A stretch of 64,000 nt of DNA from Chryseobacterium camelliae (GTDB lineage Bacteria; Bacteroidota; Bacteroidia; Flavobacteriales; Weeksellaceae): NCBI RefSeq assembly GCF_030818575.1, contig NZ_JAUTAL010000001.1, positions 744,001 through 808,000 of the forward strand, written 5' to 3'. A model generated the notes under the pieces. That model was not told where the DNA came from, did no database searches, and saw only the letters and a program-made list of their open reading frames with translations. Below are positions 26,253 through 35,027 of this stretch, in pieces. Numbering within the stretch: the first letter of the stretch is position 1; each line of letters opens with the position of its first letter. The position numbers were made by a program, and so were the translations under genes.

Positions 26253-27882
26253 ATGAATTCAGAAAACAAATCACTTTTTCAGAACATTTTTAAAAGCGAA
26301 AACGAAATCCCCGAAGAATATAAAGTCCCTGAAATCCATCAGCGGGAGTATCTGGTCAACGGAGAACTGGTAGAATGGAACGGGGACGTCACTGAAATTT
26401 ATTCGCCAGTCTGCATCCCTACGGAGAACGGACTACAAAGAAAACTTTTAGGCAGCATCCCGAATATCAGTCCGCAGGAAGCTATGGAAATCCTGGATGC
26501 TACCGTTAATGCCTACAATAACGGTTTAGGAGAATGGCCTTCCATGTCCGTTGAAAACCGCATCAAGTGCATGCAGAAGTTTGTCTATCTCATGCTTCAG
26601 CAACGTGACCTGGTGATTAAACTCCTGATGTGGGAGATTGGAAAAACCCTGGCAGATTCCACCAAAGAATTCGACCGTACCGTAGATTATATCAATCAGA
26701 CCATTGATGCACTTAAGGAGCTTGACCGAGAATCTTCCCGTTTCCAGCAGGCGGAGGGTACCATAGCCCAGATCAGAAGAGCTCCGTTAGGCGTTGTGCT
26801 CAGCATGGGACCATTCAACTATCCTTTGAATGAGATCTTCACGACACTGATTCCTGCTCTGATTATGGGAAATACCATTCTGTTCAAACTTCCGAAACAC
26901 GGAGTTCTGGCCCATTACCCATTGCTGAAAGCATTTAAGGAAGCCTTTCCGAAAGGAACGGTTAATACTCTGTATGGTAAAGGAGCAGAAATTATCACCC
27001 CGATCATGGAGAGCGGGAAAGTAAATGTACTTGCCTTTATCGGTTCAAGCAAAGTGGCTAATGGCCTGAAAAAACTGCACCCTAAAGTTAACCGATTGAG
27101 GGCGATCTTAAGCCTTGATGCAAAAAATGCTGCTATCGTAACCAAAAATGCCGATCTGGATGTTGCTGTAAGTGAATGTATCCTCGGAGCTTTGTCATTT
27201 AACGGTCAGCGCTGTACCGCTCTCAAACTGATTTTTGTTCAGAAAGATGTTGCTGCAGAATTTACTGAAAAGCTCACTGCAGCCGTTTCAGCCATGAAAC
27301 CGGGGCTTCCGTGGGAAAAAGATGTCAAAATCACTCCGCTTCCGGAAGCCAATAAACCGGGGTATCTCAAAGAATGCATCGACGATGCCCTATCGAAAGG
27401 AGCTCAGGTGCTGAACGAAAACGGAGGCTTCACAGAATCCTCTTTTGTATTCCCTGCGGTAGTATATCCGGTGAACAGTGAGATGAATATTATACCATGA
27501 AGAACAGTTCGGACCTGTGATTCCCGTAGTTCCTTTTGATTCTATCAATGAGCCTCTGGAATACCAGATCCACGCTTCACACGGAATGCAGGTCAGCATT
27601 TTCAGTGAAGACCCGTTGGAAGTTGCACGGCTGATAGATCCTTTCGTTAACCTTGTAAGCCGTGTCAACATCAACTGCCAGGCACAGCGCGGTCCCGACG
27701 TTTTCCCGTTTACCGGAAGAAAAGACAGCGCCGAAGGAACACTTTCTGTTTTTGATGCCCTGAGGTCCTTCTCGATCCGTTCGCTGGTTGCTGCGAAGCT
27801 CACCGAGTCTAATAAAACCTTGCTGAACACCATTGTCCGCGATCATGACTCCGGATTCCTGAGCACGGATTATATTTTTTAA
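26253..27882 (+). pseudogene. GAPN-like NADP-dependent aldehyde dehydrogenase, frameshifted
   Basis: The start at 26253 (MNSENKSLFQNIF) is preferred over the upstream 26190. The first frame runs to TGA at 27498-27500. From about 27489 the protein continues in the next frame (LYHEEQFGPVIPVVPF ...) to 27882. Dropping one base near 27488 gives a full-length aldehyde dehydrogenase of about 542 residues, similar to non-phosphorylating glyceraldehyde-3-phosphate dehydrogenase. The catalytic Cys is present (FNGQRCT). The general-base Glu normally 34 residues earlier is a Ser (LSLDAKN in place of LELGGK). Either a real mutation or an assembly error. Confidence 0.85.
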
Positions 27883-27933
27883 AGGGATTCATGCACTATT
27901 AATAAAAATCCGTTCAAGTATTCCTTAAAGAAG

Positions 27934-28003
27934 AAAATGTATCGAGAACTGTTGATTATCAAATGAAAAAGATATCATTAAAAACAGTTTTCCGATACAT
28001 TTT
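27934..28003. repeat. Isolated inverted repeat related to the array element ends
   Basis: AAAATGTATCGAGAACTGTT (27934-27953) and AACAGTTTTCCGATACATTTT (27983-28003) are near-perfect inverted arms about 29 bases apart. The ATGTATCGAGAAC core is the conserved end of the array elements, so this is probably a decayed or solo copy. A 14-base perfect palindrome (CAAGTTTAAACTTG, 28019-28032) follows. Confidence 0.6.
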
Positions 28004-28076
28004 ATTTCCTTGTGTATTCAAGTTTAAACTTGTACTTATATAATTAAAAACAAATTAATGAAAAAAAAGAAAAATT

Positions 28077-28778
28077 ATGACAAATGGAATCCGGCATAAA
28101 CAAAAGCAGAATGTGGAGCTTTATTTCAAAAAAGTAGATGCGGGTGAATTTGATGCTGTTTATTATCAGCTCTTTACAGAAGACGTAGAACTTTATTTTC
28201 CAAAGTTTGGGTTTGCTTATGGGAAAGCAGGCATTAGAAAATTCTGTGAAGCAATGGCAGCCTATGTGAAATCACTTACGCACGATATTGAAAACTTTAA
28301 TTACGTTGTTTCAGGAAATATGGTTGTAGTTGAAGGTAGAGAGGCAGGTGTAAATGCAGATAATAAACCATTTCCGGACAATGTTACAGCTTTTGGTAAA
28401 TTCTGCAATGTATTTGAATTTGATGGAGATTTAATTAAGCGTGTACACATCTATGTTGATCCTGACTTTACTTCCGAAGATGCTGTAAGAATAAAAAGAT
28501 TGGGTAATCATACGCTCAGCAATGAAGATCATGAACAGCAGACGGAAAATCACGAAATTGGTCTTAGTGTAGAATTCAGCCTTAAACCTGGTGTAATCAA
28601 TGAATTTGAAGCTGTCTTGCTTCCCCATTTGGAACGTGTAGCTTCAGAAGATACCTGTATCACGATGATTGCAAACCGTGATCCCAAAGATGAAACCCGT
28701 TATATGCTGTATGAGAGATGGGCGTTCTCGATACACTTCACTCCGTTCCGCACTCGAACTGACGGAGACGGAAATTAA
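28077..28778 (+). CDS. SnoaL-like plus antibiotic-biosynthesis-monooxygenase-like protein with repeat-derived C-terminus
   Basis: 233 residues. The N-terminal part (1-130) resembles the SnoaL/NTF2 fold (VELYFKKVDAGEFDAVYYQLF, FDGDLIKRVHIYVDP). From about residue 155 an ABM-like ferredoxin-fold starts (GLSVEFSLKPGVINEFE, then TRYMLYERW). It breaks off at the Trp that normally precedes the last helix. The last 17 codons are translated from the first palindromic element of array B (28724-28759). The gene was therefore truncated by the repeat, and activity of the second domain is doubtful. Substrate unknown. Confidence 0.7.
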   Translation: MTNGIRHKQKQNVELYFKKVDAGEFDAVYYQLFTEDVELYFPKFGFAYGKAGIRKFCEAMAAYVKSLTHDIENFNYVVSGNMVVVEGREAGVNADNKPFPDNVTAFGKFCNVFEFDGDLIKRVHIYVDPDFTSEDAVRIKRLGNHTLSNEDHEQQTENHEIGLSVEFSLKPGVINEFEAVLLPHLERVASEDTCITMIANRDPKDETRYMLYERWAFSIHFTPFRTRTDGDGN

Positions 28779-29412
28779 TCTATGACAAACACTGCGGCAC
28801 CGTCAGTTCGAGTGTTTTTCGCAGCAACGCGGAGAAAAATGTATCGAGAACCGGTAAGTAACAAACAAAAGAGTGCTTCTATTCAACAAGTTCTCGATAC
28901 GCTCCACTCCGTTCCACACTCGAACAGACGGAGACGGAAATTAATATCTGACAAACACTGTGGTACCGTCAGTTCGAGTGTTTTTCGCAGCAAAGCGAAG
29001 AAAAATGTATCAAGAATCAATGAATTACAGACAAAGACTGATTCTTTTCAACAAGTTCTCGATACGCTCCACTTCGTTCCGTACTCGAACAGACGAAAAT
29101 CGATTATCTGACAATAAGTTCTGCTACGTCAGTTCGAGTGTTTTTTCGCAGCAAAGCGAAGAAAAATGTATCGAGAACTGATGAATAACAGACAAAGACT
29201 GATTCTTTTCAACAAGTTCTCGATACGCTCCACTCCGTTCCGCACTCGAACAGACGCAAAGTCAATTTTCTAATAATCAGTTCGGCTCCGTCAGTTCGAG
29301 TATTTTTCGCAGCAAAGCGAAGAAAAATGTATCGAGAACCAATGAATAACAGACAAAGACTGATTCTTTTCAACAAGTTCTCGATACACTCCACTTCGTT
29401 CCACACTCGAAC
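28724..29412. repeat. Array B: same palindrome family in inverted orientation
   Basis: Five type I elements (28724-28759, 28890-28925, 29055-29090, 29216-29251, 29377-29412) alternate with four type II elements (28806-28851, 28972-29017, 29132-29178, 29294-29339). The period is 161-166 bp. The orientation is opposite to array A. Spacers differ from array A (GATGAATAACAGACAAAGAC type) although the general layout is the same. The 28.78-29.53 kb gap contains only this array and a terminator. Confidence 0.95.
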
Positions 29413-29466
29413 AGACGGAGAATTCATTCTTGCAATTAGCTGATCATCAGTTAATAAAAGTAAACA

Positions 29467-29505
29467 AAATCCCCGCAGTGAACTTTGTTCACTGCGGGAA
29501 TTTTT
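29467..29505 (-). terminator. Terminator of the alpha/beta hydrolase gene, probably bidirectional
   Basis: AAATCCCCGCAGTGAAC pairs with GTTCACTGCGGGAATTT (one mismatch or wobble) around TTT. T runs occur on both sides in the respective reading directions. Confidence 0.8.
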
Positions 29506-29529
29506 ATAGTAAATATTGAAGGTCAGTTT

Positions 29530-30363
29530 CTATTTCATCAGGAAATCAGCCAAAGCTGCATTCAGTTGATCGGCATGAGTAATATTCAGTCCGTGAGGAC
29601 CTCCCTCAACAATTACGAAACGGTTGTCTGCAATACCTTGTGCAGCCTGGCGGCCTGCGGTATCAATAGGGACTACATTGTCATCATCACCATGTACAAT
29701 CAGTGTTTTTACCGTAACATTCTGAAGTTCCGGGCGGAAATCGGTATTCGCCCAGCTTTCTGCACATTTAATGGTGGCAATAGGGCACGCATGCGCGGCG
29801 ATACTCCAGTCATAATCCAGCTGCTTCTGGCTTACCGAATGTGAAAGCATTCCGTAGTTATAGAAGTCTTTGTGGAAAGATTCCAGGAAGGTAACCCTGT
29901 CTTTTTTCAGGTTTTCCATGATTTCATCCAGTTTCTCCTGTGGAACGCCGTCCGGGTTGTCGTCTTTTTGTTTTACGATCGGGATGATGGAGGAGATTAA
30001 AGCTATACGGTCTACATTTTCAGCCCCATAATTGGTTAAGTAGCGGACAACTTCTCCGCCACCCATAGAGAATCCGAATAGGATTACATTTTTAAGGTCC
30101 AAAGTTGTAATCAGTTCGTGCAGGTCTCCTGCAAGTTCGTCATAATTATATCCTTCAGGTGAGGAAGAGGGGAAGGACTTTCCGAAACCTCTTCTATCAT
30201 ATTTGATCACACGGTAGCCCAGATTAAGAAGGGCAGGAACCTGAAGTTCCCATGATTTTCCGCTTAACGGCCATCCGTGGATTAAAATAATGGGTTGTCC
30301 GGAACCTAAATCTTCATAGTAAATCTGAACATTTTTTTCATTTTCTTTTGTAATGTAAGGCAT
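29530..30363 (-). CDS. Alpha/beta hydrolase (haloperoxidase-like)
   Basis: 277 residues, cytoplasmic. It has the oxyanion-hole HGWPLSG (29-35), the nucleophile elbow GFSMGG with Ser99, the acid Asp in VHGDDDNVVP and the catalytic His257 in GGPHGL. This is the pattern of cofactor-free chloroperoxidase/esterase enzymes such as those annotated as non-haem haloperoxidases. Natural substrates are probably esters or lactones. It is a single gene, divergent from the ECF sigma factor, and ends at a strong terminator beside array B. Confidence 0.9.
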   Translation of the reverse strand: MPYITKENEKNVQIYYEDLGSGQPIILIHGWPLSGKSWELQVPALLNLGYRVIKYDRRGFGKSFPSSSPEGYNYDELAGDLHELITTLDLKNVILFGFSMGGGEVVRYLTNYGAENVDRIALISSIIPIVKQKDDNPDGVPQEKLDEIMENLKKDRVTFLESFHKDFYNYGMLSHSVSQKQLDYDWSIAAHACPIATIKCAESWANTDFRPELQNVTVKTLIVHGDDDNVVPIDTAGRQAAQGIADNRFVIVEGGPHGLNITHADQLNAALADFLMK

Positions 30364-30490
30364 ATTTTGATTTTTAGTGTTGTATCGTTCTGAACAAATA
30401 CTGAGCCATAAAAAACAATCAAATGGTTAAAAATAATTAACAGTCTGTGAAAAACCATAGAATAGGTTGGGTTATATTCTTTGAAACTGG

Positions 30491-30518
30491 TGTAACATTT
30501 TTTTCAGAATACAACTAA
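30491..30518 (+). promoter_or_regulatory. Possible ECF-type promoter before the sigma gene
   Basis: TGTAAC (30491-30496), a 15-base spacer, and CAACTAA (30512-30518), 20 bases before the sigma factor ATG. The AAC-type -35 and its position suggest autoregulation. No second copy in the window was identified. Confidence 0.35.
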
Positions 30519-30537
30519 CTGTATAGAGTTTACAACC

Positions 30538-31035
30538 ATGGTTACACTGGAACACGAATTTTTAGCTAAAATGGAGAAGCATAAGGGAATCCTCTTTAAG
30601 ATTTCCAAAATGTACATGGATGAAAAAGACGATCGGGATGATCTCTTCCAGGAGATCATTTATCAGGTCTGGAAAGCCTATCCCAATTTTAAAGGTGAAA
30701 GTGAGTTTTCCACCTGGATGTACAGGATAGCCCTTAACACTGCAATCATCTTCCTGAAATCTGAAAAGAAAAGAAGCCTGATCAGCCATGAGGATTATAC
30801 AGAATATAAAATCGAGCAAGATGAGTATGACCATGAAAAGGAAGAGCGTCTGGAAAAAATGTATGCTGCGATCCATCAGCTCAACCCCATAGATAAGGCA
30901 TTCATCTTCTATTACCTGGAAAATTTTTCCGGAAAGCAGATTGCTGAGCAGATGGGAATCTCCGAAGGCAACGTCCGAGTAAAAATGAATCGTGCCAAAA
31001 ATAAACTTAAAGATATCTTACACTCCAATACCTAA
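30538..31035 (+). CDS. ECF RNA polymerase sigma factor
   Basis: 165 residues. Region 2 is visible as DDRDDLFQEIIYQVWKAYPNF with FSTWMYRIALNTAI (about residues 31-75). Region 4 is FYYLENFSGKQIAEQMGISE followed by VRVKMNRAKNKL (about 123-157). It directs RNA polymerase to a small regulon. The next gene, starting 19 bases after the stop, encodes a four-helix membrane protein that may control it. A TGTAAC-type motif upstream suggests autoregulation. Confidence 0.92.
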   Translation: MVTLEHEFLAKMEKHKGILFKISKMYMDEKDDRDDLFQEIIYQVWKAYPNFKGESEFSTWMYRIALNTAIIFLKSEKKRSLISHEDYTEYKIEQDEYDHEKEERLEKMYAAIHQLNPIDKAFIFYYLENFSGKQIAEQMGISEGNVRVKMNRAKNKLKDILHSNT

Positions 31036-31054
31036 ACCCTTAAAATGTACAGCA

Positions 31055-31648
31055 ATGAATATAGATGAATTAAAAAATGCCTGGAATGAAGACATTTTTG
31101 AAAACACCCCTGAAATAAGTACCGAGCAAAGCCATAAAATCAACCTTCCGTTGGAAAAAATACGTAAAAATATGCGTATGGAATTTTGGTCCACGGTTGC
31201 TATTTTTGTTTTTTCCTTCAGCATTATTACCGTTTGTGCGGCTCCGTTTAAATTTAAATTTTACTTTGACGTGCTGATTGCCTCGATGCTGATTGTAACC
31301 GCATTTTTCTTCAGTAAGTTTTTTAAACTGTACAGGGAAATGAGCAATCCGGTTATGAAAACCGCTGATTCCCTGCGTGATCTTTTGTTACAGCTGAACC
31401 TCAACAAACAATACTATCTTTCGTTTTGCCTGGCTTTTGTGCCGTTTCTGGTCTGTGAACTGATCATTGTGATAGAATGTATCCCAAGAAAAGAACCTTT
31501 GTCTGATCTAAGAATTGCAGTGGTCCTCATCAGCACTATGGTTGCAGGCCTTTTCGCTCTGTACTTCTTTGGTCAGTGGTGGTTTGAAAGGCTTTATGGA
31601 AAGCATATTACCAAAATTGAAAAACTGGTTAAAGAGCTTGGCAGCTGA
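31055..31648 (+). CDS. Four-helix membrane protein, possible anti-sigma partner
   Basis: 197 residues from the ATG at 31055; the longer frame starting inside the sigma gene is unlikely. A soluble N-terminus (MNIDELKNAWNED, resembling the start of many Bacteroidota sigma-linked membrane proteins) is followed by four hydrophobic segments: FWSTVAIFVFSFSIITV, VLIASMLIVTAFFF, YLSFCLAFVPFLVCELI and IAVVLISTMVAGLFALYFF. No ZAS zinc motif is seen, so the anti-sigma role is inferred only from position after the ECF gene. Confidence 0.7.
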   Translation: MNIDELKNAWNEDIFENTPEISTEQSHKINLPLEKIRKNMRMEFWSTVAIFVFSFSIITVCAAPFKFKFYFDVLIASMLIVTAFFFSKFFKLYREMSNPVMKTADSLRDLLLQLNLNKQYYLSFCLAFVPFLVCELIIVIECIPRKEPLSDLRIAVVLISTMVAGLFALYFFGQWWFERLYGKHITKIEKLVKELGS

Positions 31649-31742
31649 GATAAGGATGCCTTTATCAATCCGGTTATCCTCATTTAATTTTGAAATTCGG
31701 AGGAGATTTTAGAGAAAATGCTTGAACAACGGTGTTATTATA

Positions 31743-33302
31743 TCACCTGGCCTCTGCATGCCGTTTCACCGGATCTCCCTTTTCCATCATAATCGTGCTC
31801 ATAACCCAATTCATCTCCGGATCCTTTTGATCTATGACTTCCTGTATGCTTTTCCGTATGATAACATCAGGAACGACTCCCTGACGGGTTCCGGAAAAAG
31901 TAATATCAGGCTGTACCAGCAGCAATCCTACCGGCAGGCTGAGCTTTGAATTTGGAAGTTGTTGATAAGAATAAAATCCTGCCACCGTACCGTCGTTGGC
32001 TCCGCCGGTTTCTTCTCCCACCAATATAGCACGGCGGTCGTTTTTGAGCTTGGAAGCTAAAATAGATGAGGCAGAAAAACTGGAACCGTTGATCAGTACA
32101 AAAATTTTTCCCGTAAAAGCGTTGGGCTGTGGCTTGTTCTGCCTGCTTTCCTTCATCCTGTAATATATCTTTCCGTCCCTGCTGTACGTGCTGAATGCCT
32201 GGGTAGTGAGGTAAACAGGGTAGGTGATGCCTTTAATAATGTATTGCCAAGGGCTGCTCTGCCTGAAGTAATTGGTCTTCAGCGGGGTTTTGGAAGAAGC
32301 CAGCATGGAAGGCCGGATCAGGGTATAAGGTTTAGACGTCAGGTAAGAATACAGATGGTTGATTTCATACAGTGAACCGCCGTAATTATTCCGGATGTCT
32401 AAGATAAGGTATGTTGAACCGGCTGCTTTGATCCGGGCAAAGGCATCTTTGTAAAATTGTTCGGAATGGTTTTCTGAAAAACTTTTTACTCCGATATAGG
32501 CAACCGTGCTGTCCTGATCCAGAAAACTGAAGCTCCGGTTATAGCTTTGTGTGAATGCATCGTAATCATGTACTTTTTTTTCAGGGGTAAGCTTGGCCTG
32601 CTTTTTTTCGCTGGCAAGTTCAGACTCAGACTTGGATTCCCTTTTCAGGGTGTAGGTCTTGTGTTGTCCCTGATAAACGGTTTCCAGTACTGCCTGGTTG
32701 TCAAATCCGTGTTCTGCTGTATAAAAATTGAAAAATACATCCTTCAGGTAATAAGGATAAAAAGTTGTGTTGAATCCGTCGCTGCTGATCAGCTTCCTGT
32801 ATTTTTTCATATAATCTGAAACGGGAACATGATTGATGGAAAGGATTTCGGTACCGGGCTGTATATTTTGGATAGAATCTGCATTGCTGACGATAAACAG
32901 GCGGTCACCTTCCACATAATACCCGAAACGGCTGAAAAGCCCTTTGGTATGCTCCAATGCCTTGATTTCTTTCTTGGTAAACCTGCGTGCAGGAACCTTC
33001 AGGGAAAGGTGCCCCTCACGGACCGAAGCGATGAGCGGTTGCAGCCTGAAGTAAAACTGCAGCGGGCTCAGGGGAGTGTTAAGCGTGTTCTTAAGACTGT
33101 CAAATTTATATTTAAGATCCTGTTCCGAAATGTACCAATACAGGTTAGGGTGCATTTCTTTCAGCTTGTTATAAGCATAGTCCACATCTTCCCTAAGCTT
33201 TTCAGGAGGGATGCAGGACATTCTTTGAGTATTGTATTTGCTTACCGATGTGCATGAAGTAAGAAATACAATGATAAATATTAATATCTGATGATTTTTC
33301 AA
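31743..33302 (-). CDS. S41 family peptidase, lipoprotein
   Basis: 519 residues. A lipobox FLTSC places the lipidated Cys at residue 17, so the enzyme is anchored in the cell envelope. The tail-specific protease domain includes YLILDIRNNYGGSLYEINHL and the catalytic Ser region NGSSFSAS (about residues 405-412), followed by GEETGGANDG. A PDZ-like segment lies around IQPGTEILSINHVPV. S41 peptidases cleave exposed C-termini or processed proteins; a specific substrate is not evident. It is a lone gene on the minus strand. Confidence 0.88.
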   Translation of the reverse strand: MKNHQILIFIIVFLTSCTSVSKYNTQRMSCIPPEKLREDVDYAYNKLKEMHPNLYWYISEQDLKYKFDSLKNTLNTPLSPLQFYFRLQPLIASVREGHLSLKVPARRFTKKEIKALEHTKGLFSRFGYYVEGDRLFIVSNADSIQNIQPGTEILSINHVPVSDYMKKYRKLISSDGFNTTFYPYYLKDVFFNFYTAEHGFDNQAVLETVYQGQHKTYTLKRESKSESELASEKKQAKLTPEKKVHDYDAFTQSYNRSFSFLDQDSTVAYIGVKSFSENHSEQFYKDAFARIKAAGSTYLILDIRNNYGGSLYEINHLYSYLTSKPYTLIRPSMLASSKTPLKTNYFRQSSPWQYIIKGITYPVYLTTQAFSTYSRDGKIYYRMKESRQNKPQPNAFTGKIFVLINGSSFSASSILASKLKNDRRAILVGEETGGANDGTVAGFYSYQQLPNSKLSLPVGLLLVQPDITFSGTRQGVVPDVIIRKSIQEVIDQKDPEMNWVMSTIMMEKGDPVKRHAEAR

Positions 33303-33571
33303 GCAGTGAATTTAAAAATTTAAATTGAATCTGCGATATTATTTTCGTCTCCTGCTCCCGGAAATTTCCTGCATTTTTTCCTGGTACGGATTAATTGAAT
33401 ATCAGGGTGATCTGCGCATCTGTGTGTAAATAGACGTGGAAACTATAGTCCTGATCGCGATTTTTAAAGTAAAAAGGTGCTAGCTTCGTCTGTTGATGAA
33501 GATCATACAGGACCGGATTTGCCTGTTACCTGAAAAGTATTACATTTGAACCTTAATTTCTGCCACTATTT

Positions 33572-34669
33572 ATGATTTTTTCCATCGTTGTTATTGCATT
33601 GATCGTTATCGGAGTTTATTATCTTATTACTTCCCGTGAAGTTTTCGGGGCTGAACCCAGCGGAAATAGGCTGGAAAGGATGAAGCTGTCTCAGCATTAT
33701 AAAAACCGGCAGTTTCAGAACCTCAGCTATACACCGTCCATTGCCGAGGGATACAGCATGCCGCGCGTGATGTTTGATTTTTTCTTTGGTAAAAAGGACC
33801 CGCTGCTGAAACCGCTTAAAGCAATCCCATCCGTTCATACCGATTTAAAAGCGATTCCTGCGGATCAGGATGTAATGGTATGGCTGGGCCATTCATCCTA
33901 TTATATCCGCACCAATGGTGTCTCTTTCCTGATTGACCCGGTCCTGAGTTCTTACGGTTCACCGTTTAAATATTTCAATAAAGCATTTTCAGGATCAGAT
34001 ATTTTTCGTCCTGATGATATCCCGCACCTGGATTATTTGGTCATTACCCATGACCATTATGACCATCTGGACTATCCTACGGTAAAAGCCCTGCGGGATA
34101 GGGTGGACCAGGTTATTTTGCCATTGGGTGTCGGTGCACATCTGGAACGATGGGGATATGCCGGAAGCAGTCTTATTGAAGAGGAGTGGGGCGCCACCGT
34201 ACAGCTGAAAAATAATATTAGCATCACTTTTACGCCGGCAAGGCACTTTTCGGGGAGGAAAGTCAGAAGAAACGGAACATTATGGACTTCTTACGTATTG
34301 CAGACCCCGGACAAGAAAATATTTCTGGGCGGAGACAGCGGCTACGACACCCATTTTAAAGCCATTGGCGAACAGTACGGCCCTTTCGATTATGCCATTA
34401 TGGAAAACGGCCAGTACAACGAAGCCTGGAAATACATCCATTCTTTACCTGAAGATGTTGTTAAGGCGGGGATAGATGTGAAAGCAAGAAATATCATTCC
34501 CGTACATTCCGCAAAGTTTGCTCTTGCACTCCATCCGTGGAATGAACCGCTTGAAAAAGTAACCCTTCTGGGCAAAGAAAACCACCTGAATATCCTGACT
34601 CCGATGATCGGTCAGCCTGTTAATCTCAATGGCTCACCACAGCATTTCGATCCTTGGTGGAAGGATTGA
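33572..34669 (+). CDS. MBL-fold hydrolase, NAPE-PLD/UlaG-like, membrane anchored
   Basis: 365 residues. An N-terminal transmembrane anchor (residues 2-20, IFSIVVIALIVIGVYYLI) is followed by a metallo-beta-lactamase fold. Metal motifs are VWLGHSSYYI, THDHYDHLDYPT, the Arg/His segment TPARHFSGRK, and LGGDSGYDTHF. The pattern matches N-acyl-phosphatidylethanolamine phospholipase D-like enzymes and RomA. The probable substrate is a phosphodiester or lipid at the membrane face. Its stop abuts the stop of a convergent GNAT gene, with no room for a separate terminator. Confidence 0.82.
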   Translation: MIFSIVVIALIVIGVYYLITSREVFGAEPSGNRLERMKLSQHYKNRQFQNLSYTPSIAEGYSMPRVMFDFFFGKKDPLLKPLKAIPSVHTDLKAIPADQDVMVWLGHSSYYIRTNGVSFLIDPVLSSYGSPFKYFNKAFSGSDIFRPDDIPHLDYLVITHDHYDHLDYPTVKALRDRVDQVILPLGVGAHLERWGYAGSSLIEEEWGATVQLKNNISITFTPARHFSGRKVRRNGTLWTSYVLQTPDKKIFLGGDSGYDTHFKAIGEQYGPFDYAIMENGQYNEAWKYIHSLPEDVVKAGIDVKARNIIPVHSAKFALALHPWNEPLEKVTLLGKENHLNILTPMIGQPVNLNGSPQHFDPWWKD

Positions 34670-34957
34670 TCAGGCATGCCAGATATCCCGGTAACGGTCC
34701 GGATGGTTTTCAAACTGCTGCCTTACGAAATCGCATTCCGGATCTACCAAAAGGTCATTTTCCTCGGCGTAGCGCACCAATTCGTCCAGCAGCATTTTAG
34801 CATAGCCATGCCCTTCATATTCCTCATCAAGCTTGGTGTAATATACAATCAGTTGTCTTCCGTCTATCTTTATAGACATATAACCTGCTTTCCGGCCGTC
34901 GATCAACAGCTGCAGCTCATCCTGGTAAGGAGTTACCTCAAATGTTATATTTTCCAT
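34670..34957 (-). CDS. Small GNAT-fold N-acetyltransferase (YjdJ-like)
   Basis: 95 residues, a minimal GNAT domain of the YjdJ/DUF type. KLDEEYEGHGYAKMLLDELVRYAEEN contains the acetyl-CoA pyrophosphate-binding pattern (G-H-G-Y-A), and the C-terminal FENHPDR is typical of this short family. The acceptor substrate is unknown. It converges on the MBL-fold gene, and the two coding regions are directly adjacent. Confidence 0.8.
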   Translation of the reverse strand: MENITFEVTPYQDELQLLIDGRKAGYMSIKIDGRQLIVYYTKLDEEYEGHGYAKMLLDELVRYAEENDLLVDPECDFVRQQFENHPDRYRDIWHA

Positions 34958-35027
34958 GACTTTTGATATTTGTGTTGAAAGGACAGAGAACTTTTCTCTT
35001 GATTAAAGTTACGAATTAATTTATTAG

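Noticed and set aside
28782-29111. ORFs within array B (109 and 73 residues)
   Set aside because: Same reason as above: translated palindromes, ending and starting at random within the array.
18449-29412. CRISPR arrays
   Set aside because: The repeats are regular, but the spacers between elements are themselves conserved from unit to unit, and no cas genes are nearby. This is a palindromic intergenic repeat family.
31055-31648. Longer start at 30992 for the membrane protein
   Set aside because: It would overlap the 3' end of the sigma gene by about 40 bases and add residues without similarity. The ATG at 31055 fits the usual N-terminus.
33572-34669. MBL-fold genes in the window as beta-lactamases (also 14877-15638 and 40889-41872)
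   Set aside because: They have the HxHxDH motif but sit in the UlaG/NAPE-PLD/lactonase branches by surrounding motifs. No class B beta-lactamase context or signal-peptide pattern was found.
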